Assembly: GCA_007922225.1 (NCBI GenBank) | Contig: ML679966.1 | Span: forward strand, 54,494,742-54,558,741 | Direction: 5' to 3' | From: Emydura subglobosa | Taxonomy: Eukaryota > Chordata > Testudines > Chelidae | Length of the DNA stretch: 64,000 bases | In this document: piece after piece, positions 24,056-36,608 of the stretch | How positions within the stretch are numbered: position 1 is the first letter of the stretch | How the letters are laid out: every line of letters begins with the position of its first letter | Position numbers and translations under genes: made by a program | Notes under the pieces: model-generated | The model's input: the letters and a program-made list of their open reading frames with translations, nothing else | Databases searched by the model: none | What the model was told of the DNA's origin: nothing

Positions 24056-26180
24056 ATTCTGTGGGCATCACTTGAATTACTCACCCTGTGCTATCATCTG
24101 GGACAATAATCATCAACCTCTACATCAACACAACTTGATAAGGCTATTTTTTCCAGATATATTTCACCAAATAGATCAAAGATTTTCACCATTCTTAGAT
24201 TAAAATTGGGAAAAGTTATACTAGTAGTCAGCTATTTGACTGGAGCTTCCTGACAGAGCCCAGAGAATGTCATTCTCTTTGTGCTTCTTTTTGGTCTATT
24301 TTAACATTGAGGTGAGTTGTAACTGAAATACTTGTTACTAGCAGATAGGCAGCTAACCTGAACCACTAATTATCTGGAAAACTTCAGGCTGAACATTCAG
24401 TACTGTAATTACCTCAAAATGACTGGCTGGAGCTGGACAAGTATTGTTTCTTTGACAGTTACCATCATATCTGTAGCATAAAAAAGGAATTAAACCCTCC
24501 AAATGGGGGCAGTGGTATCAAAATAAGGAGAATAAACAAAAGGCTTTTAATTTTGTTGTGGATTTATATCTCTCTCACTGATGCTTTGCTTAACTCACAG
24601 TATGTTAAACAACCAGCACATGGCATATAATTTACTACAGATTTAATTAAACACTTGTGGCAAGAACCAAAGCTTTGTGCAAAAAGATAGAATTAAGAAA
24701 CAAAGTTAGTAAAGGAAAATCTAAAGACAATTTCTGTTTTAAATTTGCCTTCAATTGCAACAGAGAGTCAACAAAGTAAATTTATCGAGCTAAAGAATTC
24801 CACCTACACAGAACAATGTGAGGAAAATGCCTCTTGTTTAGGGGTGGCTAATGATAAAAAGGTAGGTGGAATAGGAAAGATTCATGTCCCTCTGTGATGC
24901 TTGCTGGGGGTACTCAGGATTGTGAGACACCTTGCTACCACTGGCCTTAGTGTAACCCCTGGGAAGCGTCACAATCTGCTCTGGTGTCATTATATTGGGT
25001 GACAGATTGAAGCAGTGGGATCTCTAAAAGGGTGTCTAAAAGCTCTGTAACTAGCTGAGGGAGGTGTCCTCTGGCAAAGGAACTGTGAAAGTCACCACAG
25101 GTTACCTTCCAAGGATGCCTTTGCAATTTGGGCATAGGGGGCATGATGCAGACAGGAAGGGCATGTTAGGTGTAGGGCCTACAGCACACATTGCTGACGA
25201 GATTCTAGGCATGGGGTCCCCTCATAGGGGAGCCCATGGAGGTTTCCATAATTTAGACAATACTTCAGGGCTGTCAAAATTATGTGTTAGGTCATTCCAT
25301 CCCTAGGAACAGTCTAGGATCAGTAGGGTGCAAAGATGGCTTAAAGTCATCTTATTCCCCTCCCACTGGGCTGTCAGTTCTAGGCTGCACCTCTTAGACA
25401 CACCATACAGAATCTCAGCTTACATATGTATCTCAGTCAATTACACTCTCCCCTGTACTGGCTAGCAGAGCTGATTGGACACGAATTGAGGCATGGTCTG
25501 TATATTGTAAAGACCTAATGCAGAATACTCCCCATTAGAAAACAGGATCTCAAGACGAATAGTGACTCAGAACAATGTCTCTGAGGATCAGTTCCTTCCC
25601 AGGGCTGCTATTGGAGCAGCTGAATGTAACGACTCCATCTAACTCTAAGTTAAAAACATTACAGCATATAGCAGTTTATATTTGCAAAGTGCTTTGCAGA
25701 TATTAATTAACAGATTAATCACTTGTAATATATGAATAAAAATGGCACCTGTGGTTAAATTACTGAGGATAAAAATAAAAGCTGTCAGACTCTCAGGCCT
25801 CAGGCTTTTTTAGCATAAGATGATCACCAGCTGGGGTCAGAAAGAGATTTCTTCCCACAGCATAGTCTGCATAATTAGATGCACTGAGGGGAGCTTCTGG
25901 AGCATGTTCAATTGGCCATTGTCTGAGACAGGCTACTGTAGAAGACAGACTGTTAGTTTTCCTTGGTACAGAAATTCTTATGTTTATTTATTAATGCACA
26001 GAGAGATTAATGGTTCACTGAACATCAAAAAGAATGGGAGCCTATTATAATGTCCTGAGAATAATGTAATTAATGATAAGAGTGTCTTAGCAATAGAAGA
26101 GTCAGGGAATCCAATTAGGCATTTCTTATTGTTCTAGTCTGGGTCAAGATCTTGCTATTGCTTAGATAGCGAAAGACAAA
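24056..26180. other. Gene-free stretch with GC-richer unclassified block
   Basis: 24.9-25.45 kb is GC-richer and repeat-like in texture, with weak open frames on both strands (24947-25144 minus, 25064-25306 plus), but I cannot assign it to a family. The rest is AT-rich, with nothing recognised. Confidence 0.35.
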
Positions 26181-26275
26181 GGGCCAGATTCTCAGCTGGT
26201 TTAAACCAGCATGGCTCCATCAACAACTGACTGTAATTGAACTATGTCTATTTATGCCAGCTGAGAATTTGACCC
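26181..26275. repeat. Short self-complementary (foldback) repeat
   Basis: It starts GGGCCAGATTCTCAGCTGG and ends CCAGCTGAGAATTTGACCC. About 21 of the outer 25 positions are complementary between the two ends, giving a near-complete hairpin of about 95 bp. This GGGCCAGATTCTCAGC type is dispersed in sauropsid genomes. The likely class is a small MITE; no target duplication is clear. Confidence 0.65.
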
Positions 26276-26770
26276 AGTGTTACTATACCTGCAGAGATCA
26301 AAAAGATTTTACAATACTGATGAGCCTAAGACCAAATTCATCACCAATCTGTTGAGCGTGGACCCAGTTGCAGGGTCCCATATGCTTCCAAGGGAATTCA
26401 GTCACTCTTTCTAGCTCTGGATCTATAGGGCACCCTCCTAGATTTAGGCCTCTAGTCTGACACCCACCCTTGGGATATGATGTACTGCTGTCCAGCCACC
26501 CATACCAGTTAGCACATGGGGTATTAGCGCTCTGTAGATTTTACGCCCCAGTTTACTGTGCACTATGTCTCCATATAGACAAGTCCCAAGATCTCTGAGA
26601 TGAGTGGAAAATTAATATCACTCATCTTTAAGTCTTACAAAAGTTAGGAATTCTCAGATGCAATTCTTGTGTATATAGGGGAATGGCTCTTCACTAATGC
26701 AGTCAGTGGAGCCAGGGTATTGAGACACTGATAAGACAGTGCATGTGAGAGGTTTTGAAGTTTGTTTTAC

Positions 26771-27017
26771 CTTGTGGGGTTTCATGTTTTTGCCTTTTTA
26801 AATTGCTTGCTTTAGTGTTCCCTGCTACAGAGTTTTCAAAATTGTTTGTAGAATCAGATAGTGTCTCAGTCACTACTGCTTTATCATTTTCTATCAGTAT
26901 GCTTTGCAACGGTAGTTGTCCACTAAAAAGACTTCTTGTTTGAGGCTTTATGCTTTTTTTCTCTCTTCTTGACTCCAAGTCACTTCTAGATTGATAGCAA
27001 ATTGCAGATTGCTTTGG
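26771..27017 (-). CDS. Candidate internal coding exon of an unrecognised gene
   Basis: On the minus strand a pyrimidine-rich tract ending TTTTAG (AG at 27018-27019) is followed by an open frame of 82 codons plus one base. It ends at CAAG followed by GTAAAA (GT at 26769-26770), a good splice donor. The frame is open throughout and has no stop. The predicted peptide is hydrophilic and rich in S, K, T, N, Q and E, with segments such as SRREKKSIKPQTRSLFSG, as in disordered regions of nuclear or cytoskeletal proteins. I do not recognise the protein, and no partner exon was found in the window. It may be a chance frame with chance splice sites. The three signals agreeing makes it the best host-gene candidate here. 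Confidence 0.35.
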
Positions 27018-27019
27018 CT

Positions 27020-29537
27020 AAAATTCAGGGGAGACAGATACTGTTCTGTAGCAAAATGCTTAGTGATTATATTCATAACATTTAACATTTCTGTAGTATT
27101 AATTTTTTTTAACAGTTCCTGAACTATTTATAGTTTCATTTGCCAAAAGAAGAGGAAGAAAATAGAGGAGCTCTTTGTGTTGTATAGCAATAGTACTTAT
27201 TTCCTTCAGACTCATAACCAGAACCAATACCATGGTGTTATTCAGTAGGGTGGTAAAATTTTTCTGGATAGTATCTGGTAGAAGTTGGGCACAGAAGGAG
27301 AAATGGTATCTGCAAGAACATGTTCTTGTAACTAATTTTTTTTAATGTTATGCAACCTGTAGAGACTCTTTAATGGGCCACGGTTGTGGATCTAGCCGCT
27401 GAATTTGATAAGCCTGAGTTGACGATATTGCACTTAGTGTACCAAAAATGAAAATTGCAATGATGAGGTATGGTGGTAGCTTGTAAATATAATGGACCTG
27501 ATTCACCACTGTGTTACATCATGGAAATCAATGGAATTACATTAATAGAAAACTGATGTGGTACAACAGCAAATCACGCCCAATGAAAGGCAGTGAAATC
27601 CTTACTCAGAAAATTCAGATATACTATAGGTATATGTTCTAGTATATATAAACGCATGGTACTCTAAGTTTGCTTGATTACTGCAGGGAATGTCTTGAAT
27701 TTAGGCTGGTGAGCAAGTTTTGAGTTGGGGGTTGGGGAAAGTGGATTTAGGGAAAATTTATTAAAGAAGTCTAGGTCTGCTATGGTCACAGTGTGGGTCT
27801 CAGTCTTAGTTCTTTGGGAATAGGGACTCAGATAGAAGATGGTATTCAGTGCATAGTAAAAGGTGCGACTTAACTACACAGTTCTGCTCCTCTTTTGAGA
27901 TACTAAGCACCCTGAACTAAGAATGCTCCACATTTTGGAGTAGGTGCTCATCATTTTGCAGACCTAGATTATTTCAAAGAAAACCAGCTGGGGAACATCA
28001 TTTCATATTCCTTTTCGATAATGTGAAGCAAAATAATCAGCACCTCCTTACACCGGAATTCTTCATATACACAAGATAGGACTGATTGACTTTGAAGCCA
28101 CTTTCATATCCTATCCTGTCTGGGTCATAAATACTGCAAAAGAATGTTTAAAAGTAACTGAAAAAAGAGAGAGGCCAAGGAATCAGTGTTTGGATCTGAA
28201 TCCAGTCTAAGTGTGGGAGCTCTGTTCAGAAAGAAAAGGGCAGGAGAAATGTGATGGAGAAGAGTATGTCTGTACATGTCTATATTAAACTAAAAACTCC
28301 ACTTTGCTTTGTGAACACAATTTTGACTGCAAAACTGTTCTATGCCTTCACTGTGGCCTCCATAATGAGCTGAAGCCCTCAGGAAACCCCTGTTTCTGCG
28401 TCTAACAGGAGCCTGGTGATGCAGAGCAGTCAAGCATTATTAACTTGGAAGGTCTGACATTCAAATGGAAGCACCCTAGGATAATGATCAAGCTGCCGCC
28501 AGGGGGAAGAAGTTCTCCTAGGTGGGCTTGTAACCAATGACAGACAGACAGACTGATGACAGATTTGAAGCCACTGAGGAGAATCATCTGACAGAGGACT
28601 AGAATGTTATAGAAGACTCTCACTGGCCATTTTAGAGAGAGAAGAGACAGAAGAATAAGAAGGTAAGACTTGGCAGAAGGAGAATGAACAATGGAGGGTC
28701 CTAGGAGCTTGAAAGGATACTGGTCAAAACCCAAAGGGCTCTTGGGAAGGTGAGGAAACTGAGACAGGGTTTTGTGTGCAGGTTTCTTTTATTTTCCCTA
28801 GCACTGCATATCACTTATGCTTTGTAGATAATGTGATTGGTTTAGAAATTCTTTTTTAGAGCCTATGTCCTCCTTTCTCTCACTGTCATATAGTCCCTGA
28901 GGGGGAAACAGTAATCCAGAGGGTACACAGTTTCAGTGGAACTCTGAGAGCATGCAAGAGTTACCAGGGAGGTTTGGGAAAACTGGCACTAGTTTCAGTG
29001 TCTGGGCAGTTGGTCTACAGAGTCCCATCTCTCAGAAAGGGTTCTAGATGGAGGTATTCTGTACCCTGAGTGTTTGTCTAAAGACTCAGAGCCAGAAACA
29101 ATAACTAGACTCTGCTCAGACCTGGCCAGCCAAGAGTGTGAGAGGCCCAGTGGATGGATACTGCAGTGTATTGAAAACTGTGTTTAAAAAAAAAACAAAA
29201 CGTGCAGCCGGTCACTTAAAATTTCAGCTGGTTTCCTGCATTTGATTGCAGGCTAGGAGGTGTTCTGTAGGGAAGCATGTGATCTGAGCCTTATGGCAGT
29301 CAGTTTAAAGATAACGAGCCTCGAGTCAGGTAGGGTGAGTTATGCTTCTCTGTTTTAAGGTGCAGCCTGCTTCTCTCCTTCTGTTTTGGGGTTCTTGTAT
29401 GTTATCATTCTGAATTATAGGAAATACGGTAGTGTTATGTTGCAGCCTTCTAGCAAGAATATTTTACAGTTCGGTAAACTGAAGTGAAGAGAAGTAACTG
29501 GTGAAAAAATCCCAGCTCAATAAACATTTGTTCATAC
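27020..29537. other. Gene-free stretch
   Basis: No gene is visible. A weak diverged foldback copy may lie at 27490-27600. A 110-codon minus-strand frame (28402-28734) overlaps non-coding-looking sequence and is not called. A possible CTCF site is listed separately. Confidence 0.4.
28497..28510 (+). promoter_or_regulatory. Possible CTCF-binding motif
   Basis: CCGCCAGGGGGAAG closely follows the core of the vertebrate CTCF motif (CCNNNAGGGGGCG-like). This is a single motif match with no other support, so occupancy cannot be judged from sequence. Confidence 0.25.
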
Positions 29538-29825
29538 AGGCCTGGTCTATGCTGACTGGGAAATTTGGCGGCAGTCAATGGGAGATACACAAGCTATGTA
29601 GAGTAGCTTGCGTATCTCCCGTTGACTTCCTAACTTCTACTTACTGTGGCATCTTCACTTCGCTCCACCAACGGGAAATGCACTCCCATTGGTGCAGCAT
29701 TACTCTTTTTCCGGGAGTGGATTTATTAAATCGACTTCTGGATCGATTAAGCGGGTCGCCACTTCCGCTCAATCAATCCCGAAGTATCGATCTGAATTTG
29801 CCGCTGTTACAGTGCTGTGTTGCCA
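29538..29825 (+). mobile_element. hAT-like MITE, GGTCTACACT family, copy A
   Basis: It begins AGGCCTGGTCTATGCTGACT and continues GGCGGCAGTC, CTTGCGTATCTCCCGTTGAC and GGATCGATTAAGCGGGTC, ending near CCGCTGTTACAG. The same blocks occur in copy B (38720-38990, same strand) and copy C (42350-42565, opposite strand). Internal pieces are self-complementary. The right end is eroded and no 8-bp duplication is readable. The family lacks any coding frame. Its activity would have depended on a transposase supplied in trans. Confidence 0.7.
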
Positions 29826-30129
29826 TTTTTGGAAATGCCAAATCTGGTGTTTTTTGGACAGCAACATCCTTCTGCAAACTGGCTCTCCCCAAAATGGAGT
29901 AACAATAAACAACAATATCCTGCTATAAAAGTGAATTAAAGATTTTGGATGGTCTTGTTAAAGCAATTAACCTTCCAAGGTTTTTATATATTTTTCAGAG
30001 CACTCACAATAAAAGGTGACAGCAAATATTGTTTTATATGTCTTTGAAATAAGAAGAGGCCAAGAACGGTGAACATCATTTGAAAGTTCTAGAGGGATAT
30101 GAGGGATGCATGGGGGAGGAGGGAATATA

Positions 30130-30245
30130 AAATTTGTCAGAGTGGATGAAACCACTAATTCATCAAGCCTGATATCCTGTTTCTGACAGTGGCCAATACC
30201 CAGTGCTTCAGGGGAAATTTAAACAGTTCTGTAGTTCACCTAGAG
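30130..30245 (-). mobile_element. CR1-type LINE 3' region fragment
   Basis: CATCAAGCCTGATATCCTG, TTTCTGACAGTGGCCAATAC and CCAGTGCTTCAGGGG is the reverse complement of the common sauropsid CR1-type 3' region, which reads approximately GGCCACTGTC...ACAGGATACTGGGCTAGATG. It is heavily truncated and diverged. Confidence 0.65.
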
Positions 30246-30459
30246 AACAGTTCAGTACAATACATGGTGTGTGGGAAGTGAATGGGTGAATGAATTAACT
30301 ATAGACATCTGGAGTAAAATATTTTGAAATGTAAGATGTTTTTGGTTGTCACAAATTTAACTTGCAACATATATATATGTGATATAGCATTTCCAAGGGG
30401 GGGGCGAGGGTGATCCATATTAAACACTGTTCAATGTGTTTGTCTCTAATTTAGGACTT

Positions 30460-30825
30460 TTATTTGCTAGGACATGAACTGATATGTACCTCAAATACTT
30501 TTAATACAGGTGTTGCTTGTGTAATACAAATGGAGATTAAAGTAATAAATGGTATCATCCACATGTAAGGTAATCCCCAAGAAATCAAAGCATCCAGCTT
30601 ATTCACAGGTGAATTGTACCTTCCCAGTTCAGATGCCACAATTTTCCTCGTTGAAATGCTGATGTCCCTAACTTGAACACTTATCATACCAGGCAAAAAT
30701 CTTCCAAATTCAAGGCCTTTCATTTCTAGCAGCATGTATGGTATATGTGTGGTCTGAATCTCAGCAGGAGTTCTGTCTCTGATGGAAGACAGTTGATTTT
30801 TTTTCTTGTAAGAAGTCCAAATCAT
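30460..30825 (-). other. Unrecognised 121-codon open frame
   Basis: This is one of the longer frames in the window. The translation has an N-terminal polar part and, near residues 80-105, a hydrophobic stretch with WGLPYMWMIPFITLIS that could span a membrane. No family motif is seen, the first codon is an ATG in a weak context, and no splice sites frame it. In AT-rich DNA a chance frame of this length is possible. I list it only because the composition is not obviously random. Confidence 0.15.
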
Positions 30826-32399
30826 TTATATACCATGATAAATCTTTCTTCATCTCAAATAGAATTTTTAAAACTGTGAGAAAAGTGGTTATATACACTT
30901 CGCATAGCATGTAGAGAAATATTTCCTTACCCTACATACATAGACACACATATATAGAATCCTCTCATGATCTAGGCATCAGCAGATTATGAATTGGTGA
31001 TTTTTAACTAGTTTGTTTTGCGGCAGTTAGTATTTCTTTTAAAGACTGTGTTTGCGTCGTTACCTTAATAAGTATTTTATTTCGGGAGTTGCGAGGACAG
31101 GGTTGGTTTGGGTGATAAATAAAATCTTGTCCACATCTTCTATATGAATCGTTCCTAGAGATCCAACTGACTTCCATTGCACATACTCAAAGATGTCCTT
31201 GCAAAAGGACAAACTTTTCATGGATGACTGACAGCATATGTACCCTTCTGAAAAAACATATATGGATACATTTATAGATAATGTTTATACTATCTGTCTG
31301 TCTAACAAGCTGTAGATAGCAAGTGATCTAAATCTAAGGGAAATGATAATGTTAGTAACAGTGCATTTATATAGTGATTATACTGAAGTTTCCAAAGATC
31401 TTTATAAGTTTTATTACACTGTATAGTGACATGTATGAATCTCTTTGTCCATTACTCAAACATAGAGGGAAATCCGGAAATAGTTTGAGTGCACTGTAAA
31501 TCTACACTAGGAAAGGAAGAGAGTCATATTAATCATTCTCTTCAACTCTCCCCACATGCAAATAAGTAAAAACACAGACTGAGTGGGAAATGAGATGACA
31601 GAGTTATAAAAGCTAACTAACCTCAGACCTCATCCTGAAAACAGAACTGGAAATTGGAGAAAATGAATGCTTTTAGTTACAGTTATTAACTCAACAAGCT
31701 AAGAGTGTTCTTTGCTAAATATCTTCTCGGTGAATGGGATGGGGGGATACTTTTTGCAAATCATTAGCTAGGCTTATGTAAAGTTAGAGTTCACTTAGTT
31801 TAATGGAATATATACACTCAATATATATTCCACGTATAAGTCCTTGAACTGGGGCATAAAGGGATAGCATGCCCTGCCTCACATTTTTTTCCAGCCAGTG
31901 ATGGTAGATAGTGTGGCTCTGACATGCCTATCTACACACCTCAATTCTAGCACCAACTGGCATAGCATTTGTATTGAAAAGAGAGGCAATTTTAGAGAAG
32001 GGGAAGATAGAAGCCACGGAAGTTTAGAAAGGGCATATGGGATATGAGCTGCTTTATTTAATAAAAATATAAGAAAAGGCATACAGGGTAAATGGGGAGA
32101 GATGGACCCAACGAGGCCTACCCCGCTCCTTGTTACCCCATAACCCAAAACTCTGCAGTTGGGAGTCCTCCTCTAGGAAAATAAAGACCTACAAAGTATT
32201 CCCCCTTCCCCATGCCATATAAACCCAGAGGAAGAGAAACTCTAATGCGAACTCATGATTAGAGGCTCAGCCCGCAGAGCAGATACAGCTGCAGTTTCAG
32301 TAGAAACTCTGGGACACTGATGATCTCACCAGAGTCCTCTCTATAGCTTTTACCTAGAACATTCTCTCCTATTTGCTGACAGGCTGTTCCAACCCACTA
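30826..32399. other. Gene-free stretch
   Basis: Nothing classified is visible. A short alternating AT tract lies just to the left, at 30369-30378. A minus-strand frame at 31879-32148 has no recognisable domain. Confidence 0.4.
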
Positions 32400-32768
32400 C
32401 CGGTCTCTTCAGCTCCGCCTAACTCCTACTGTCCTCCATGCTCTGATCTTTCCCTCGTCCCATCTCCCTATCCCACTTAACTCCCTCCCTTCAGTATTCC
32501 CTCTCGCTTCCTTCTGTCTTTCTATTTCCCTCCTGCCAAAACTCTACTGAAAAAGTCTCACATGACATTTGCAGGGCATTGCATAATTCACTCAACTTGG
32601 ATGATAGCCCTTCCCCCACTCCTTTCATCTGTCTTATCTGTTTAGATTGTATGCTTTTCAAGGCAGGGACTGTTTTTTACTCTGTGTCTGTACAGCACCT
32701 GGCACAATGTATTAACAATCTCAAATGGGACCTTTAAGCACTACTGTAATATAAACAAATAATATTAG
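32400..32768 (+). repeat. L2-like LINE 3' region and tail
   Basis: The tail (32640-32768) is clear: TTTAGATTGTATGCTTTTC, AAGGCAGGGACTG, TGTCTGTACAGCACCTGGC, ACAATG, then GCACTACTGTAATATAAAC and an A/T-rich end. The pyrimidine-rich 240 bp upstream (CTCCCTATCCC, CTTCCTTCTGTC) resembles the 3' untranslated region that usually precedes this tail. It is the best-preserved of the five L2-like tails here. Confidence 0.7.
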
Positions 32769-35386
32769 GAAAATCTCTATAGAAAAATAACTCAAATGCA
32801 TTATCAGTAGAGGGAAGCTGAAATATAAGTTCACCATAAATGTGGCAGTTTTTAACTGGATCAAGCTAAAAGGAAAAAGTTAATGCAGTAAGATTAGTGT
32901 GAAACTATAATAAAGTTTGGTAAATCATACCTAAATTACAAAACTATATAAATTTGGAGAAGGAAACATCAAGGACAAATCAGAACCAGGCAGTGCTCAG
33001 CTAATGCACTTAGTGAGACAAAAAAACGCAAACAAAAAAAACGCAAACAGTTCAGGAGACACCGAAAATCATCCAGATTCACCCTGCTGCAAATGCTGAA
33101 CAAGTTTAATGCCAGAAGAGTGAGAACTGAGGGAGAAGAAATCATTGGTCAGCATTTAAGGAGTATGAGACAGGGGAATAACAGGACTGTAACAAATATA
33201 AATTATCATTGACAGGAAGTATTTAGGAAAAAGATGGACAAGTTGATGACAATAATCTGTAACATGCATTTGCAGAAGTATGGTGAAGAAGATTGAAGCT
33301 GATAAACTCTAAGGGTCAAACAGAAAAGCAGAAAACTATCAGAGATTAAATTTAATCTTATCTAATCTTGAAACAAGATGGAGAAAGGCAATGGAGGGTG
33401 AAAGGCAATGAATTAAAAAAGTGAGAATTAAGATAATAGCTAAAGAGTTTCTATTATTAGAGGACACAGAATAAAATATCAGAAGGAGCTGCATAGATGA
33501 AAGTCCTCTGTGATCCTGAGCAAAACACATATGAAGAAAAGGAAGATGGGAAATAAAACAGAACAAGGAGGAAGTTACCTGACAAGAATGTACATCAGCT
33601 TAATTCATAAAGTTCAATCCTTTATAAGCCTTAATAAAATTCATACTGAGCAGGTATCAGATTGGTTTATAAGAGTCACAACTAAGCTGTTTTACTACAC
33701 TTTCTGGCTATTTTTCCCTCCTAAATGGGGGGAGAAATCACACAGCAGGTTGACGAAGACATTACATAAATTATATTAATGTGACCCCTTATCTTTGAGA
33801 ATGCCAGAAAACCCCAAATGAAGAGCAAGCTCATTTAAATTCCCCTCCCCCCAAGTTTGTTGTATTGATGAGGCAACAGCAGACTTAATGCAATAGAGAA
33901 TTTTAAAGTGAGGGGGAATATGAGGGCATCAAGAAAACAAAATCAGTGATGTCCTGCCAAATTGTGACAAAAGTCTGCATCTAAAATCCACTGCAGTTGG
34001 TGATACAAGCAACATCTTCCCTTCACAACAAATAGCTCATGGTTGCACAGTATCCCTTTGGCCACTCCAAAAGAAATAATCTATCAACTCTATAATCTTT
34101 CTTCTTCCCTCCCAAGTGACCCAATACTGTCAACCCATCACCTCCACTCTAACCAATGCTTTTTGACTAACCATTATTTCCCCTCTAGATGCACCCTACC
34201 CCACAGCTGTTCATCACAGCAGTAGCAGTGGTGGGCTGCATTTGCAGTTTCTGCTAGCAATAAATGGCAGACAAATCATCCTGTGGCCTCTGGCTGTTGT
34301 GTAGGGAATTGATCCCTTTGCTGGTGGGCTCTGTGGTCAATTGGGGAAAAGGTTCCTTTTGGTTCCTGAGTTGGGCAGGTTCCCAGATGTTTGGCAGTTT
34401 TCCCTAGCTGGTGTGAGCTAAGGGGTGGAGGGAGGTTCCCTAGGTTTGTGGATAAGGGAACAGGACTTCAGGTTCCCACCCAATATCAGCTTTTCAGACT
34501 CCAGGCTGGGACAGTGGCTGCAGGCACTTGAGGAGAGAGACGTAGACTGCCATTGGACACAGTAACCACCATTCCATCCTTTAATTGTAAACAGCGTATG
34601 CTCCAACTGTGCCACCTGCTCCATTGGCGGCAGTGGGAGTAGGGAGAGATCTTTGTGCTGCCCTTTCTATTCTCCCCTGGCTAACTTTGAGCAGATTTTG
34701 TGCTCATAGCAATGTAATGACAGTGATTGTAAACATCTATCGTACAAAGAAATAAAGGCACCTTGTAACCTTTCCACTCCCTTTGCACACTTTTCACAAG
34801 GCTTCGCAGTCTTGTCCAGAATGCTGTATATTCTGCAGATGGATCTGGGAAGCACATGGTTAACTGCATATTTGGCATACAAGTGTCTGATTTTGGTCTT
34901 GTTAGCTAGGCAGATTGCTAGGGTAGATTTACTACAATTATCAAAGAGGAGAGTCATCTATTTCTAACAGTATTAGTTATAACAATCCTCCCTCTACAAT
35001 AGGCTTGGTGTTTGAGCCTGAGAAAAGACTCTCACTTTCCCCTTGAAATAGCATTACACATACATGTGCAAAGGACATACACAGGCACGCACTATACTTT
35101 TCTAAAGTTAATGCTATTAAAATGGGAATCACTTTAGATAGAGGGAAAAGGCAGTCAAGATGATGACATAATTTACAATAACCAGAATGCCTCATCCAAT
35201 TATAAAGAGATGGAAGCTAAAGAGAGGCTGAGGAACAATGACAAGCACCAAAGGAAAAAAAAAAGAAGTAAAAGTTGGTGAGAACTCAAGAAATTAGCAT
35301 GGAGAAAGAAGTAAAGAGAGCAGAAAGAGGAAAAGTTGGTCATGCTGAAGAAGAATGATAGATATTGTACACAGAAGACCCTCACA
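32769..35386. other. Gene-free stretch
   Basis: No gene is visible. A short tandem duplication (AAAAAACGCAAAC twice) lies at about 33021-33050, and a purine-rich run at 35210-35340 gives long open frames on the opposite strand that I disregard. Confidence 0.4.
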
Positions 35387-35738
35387 CATAGGCATAGTTA
35401 GGAATGGAAATTTGAGTGGGGCCCCAATTTATGGTGGATGGGCCATGAGGATGGGTGGTGGATGGTGGATGGGCCAAAAGTCTCATGTCACAACAAATCT
35501 TTTATATTACAAATGATTTCAAACAATGAAACCCAAATACATAAAATATCGCCCCATGTATCCATTTAACATAGACAAATAGATTTGCAGTAAATGTACT
35601 TTAAAGAGCCACGCAAGTAGCATTACCAAACCAGAAAGAAAATAGCAATTTTAAATGCTAACCAATTAGTAAATTTTAAAAAGTCAGTAAATTATTTGTA
35701 TTGCCCAGATAGTGTCCTCTTGTCTCCACTCCACCTTT

Positions 35739-36600
35739 CTATTGGGTCTTGCCATTAAGTATGGCAATTACAGGGTCATAATCCAGAGAATTGGACAGGT
35801 ACCTTTCAAACAACAGGAAAGTCATCATATTTAGATAACTTGTCAACACTTGCACAGCTGTTTTAATCCTATTCATGGTGGAGTAGAGCTTTTCTACTGT
35901 ACAGTTGGTCATTGGGAGTGAGATCAAGCCTCTTAAAAAAATCTGTACAGATTTCAAGTGGAAATCATCTACAACTTCTATTAGTGTTGGATAATTTTTT
36001 TCCATGATTGATTTGCACTTCATTTTTTTGAACAAACACTGAAACTTCAGCTTAATCCAGATCAATACCATACAAGGTACATGATGATTTGAGACTTTCT
36101 TGATAGCCAAAATGTGTGCAATTTTGGAAAGCCTGCAGCCGTGGCATTCATGAGGCCATATATGTCATTCTGAAAGTGGTTGTTCAATTCAGAAAGCTGA
36201 TTATCTAAACGATGGTTCACATTGCTGTCAGATATTCATTAAAATGTACTGTGGTTCGCTTTCCCAAAGATGAAGTAACAAATGAATCATCCAGTTGATT
36301 TGGTTATTTTCTCTTCTGACACGACACTAATTTAGATGACAGTTTCATACTTCTCCATCAGCTCATTAGTTAACTTCCGCATCTGATTGAAACCATCCAC
36401 TTTATTTCTTCTTAAATTACATATGCTCTCTATAAGGCCCTCTGTCAGATCAATACAGTCAGTAATGGACAGAATTGTGGTTTTCTGGCTGTGTTGGAAG
36501 GAGGACAACTGAATGTGGTTTAAATGGGCTGCAACTTTATTCTTAAATGTCTGGGAGTACCCAGCAGATAAAATTGTGCAGTGCAGTTACTTCAATAATT
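35739..36600 (-). pseudogene. hAT transposase C-terminal dimerisation region, broken
   Basis: The 123-codon frame 35739-36110 carries LPMTNCTVEKLYSTMNRIKT, the conserved core of the hAT C-terminal dimerisation domain (usual form LPVTSCTAERSFSTLRRIKT). Upstream, to about 36600, the minus strand still gives transposase-like pieces in shifting frames, for example a MRKLTNELMEKYE helix and LDDSFV. It forms the 3' half of the transposon gene whose N-terminus is at 39.3-39.9 kb. Stops and frameshifts exclude function. Confidence 0.75.
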
Positions 36601-36608
36601 ATTTACAT

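Noticed and set aside
28402..28734. 110-codon minus-strand open frame
   Set aside because: Hydrophobic, no domain, no splice context; also overlaps the CTCF-like motif on a non-coding-looking background.
29501..29902. 133-codon open frame
   Set aside because: It overlaps MITE copy A and extends into flanking DNA; the translation is MITE sequence.
35200..35385. Hydrophobic minus-strand open frame
   Set aside because: It is the antisense of a purine-rich low-complexity run.
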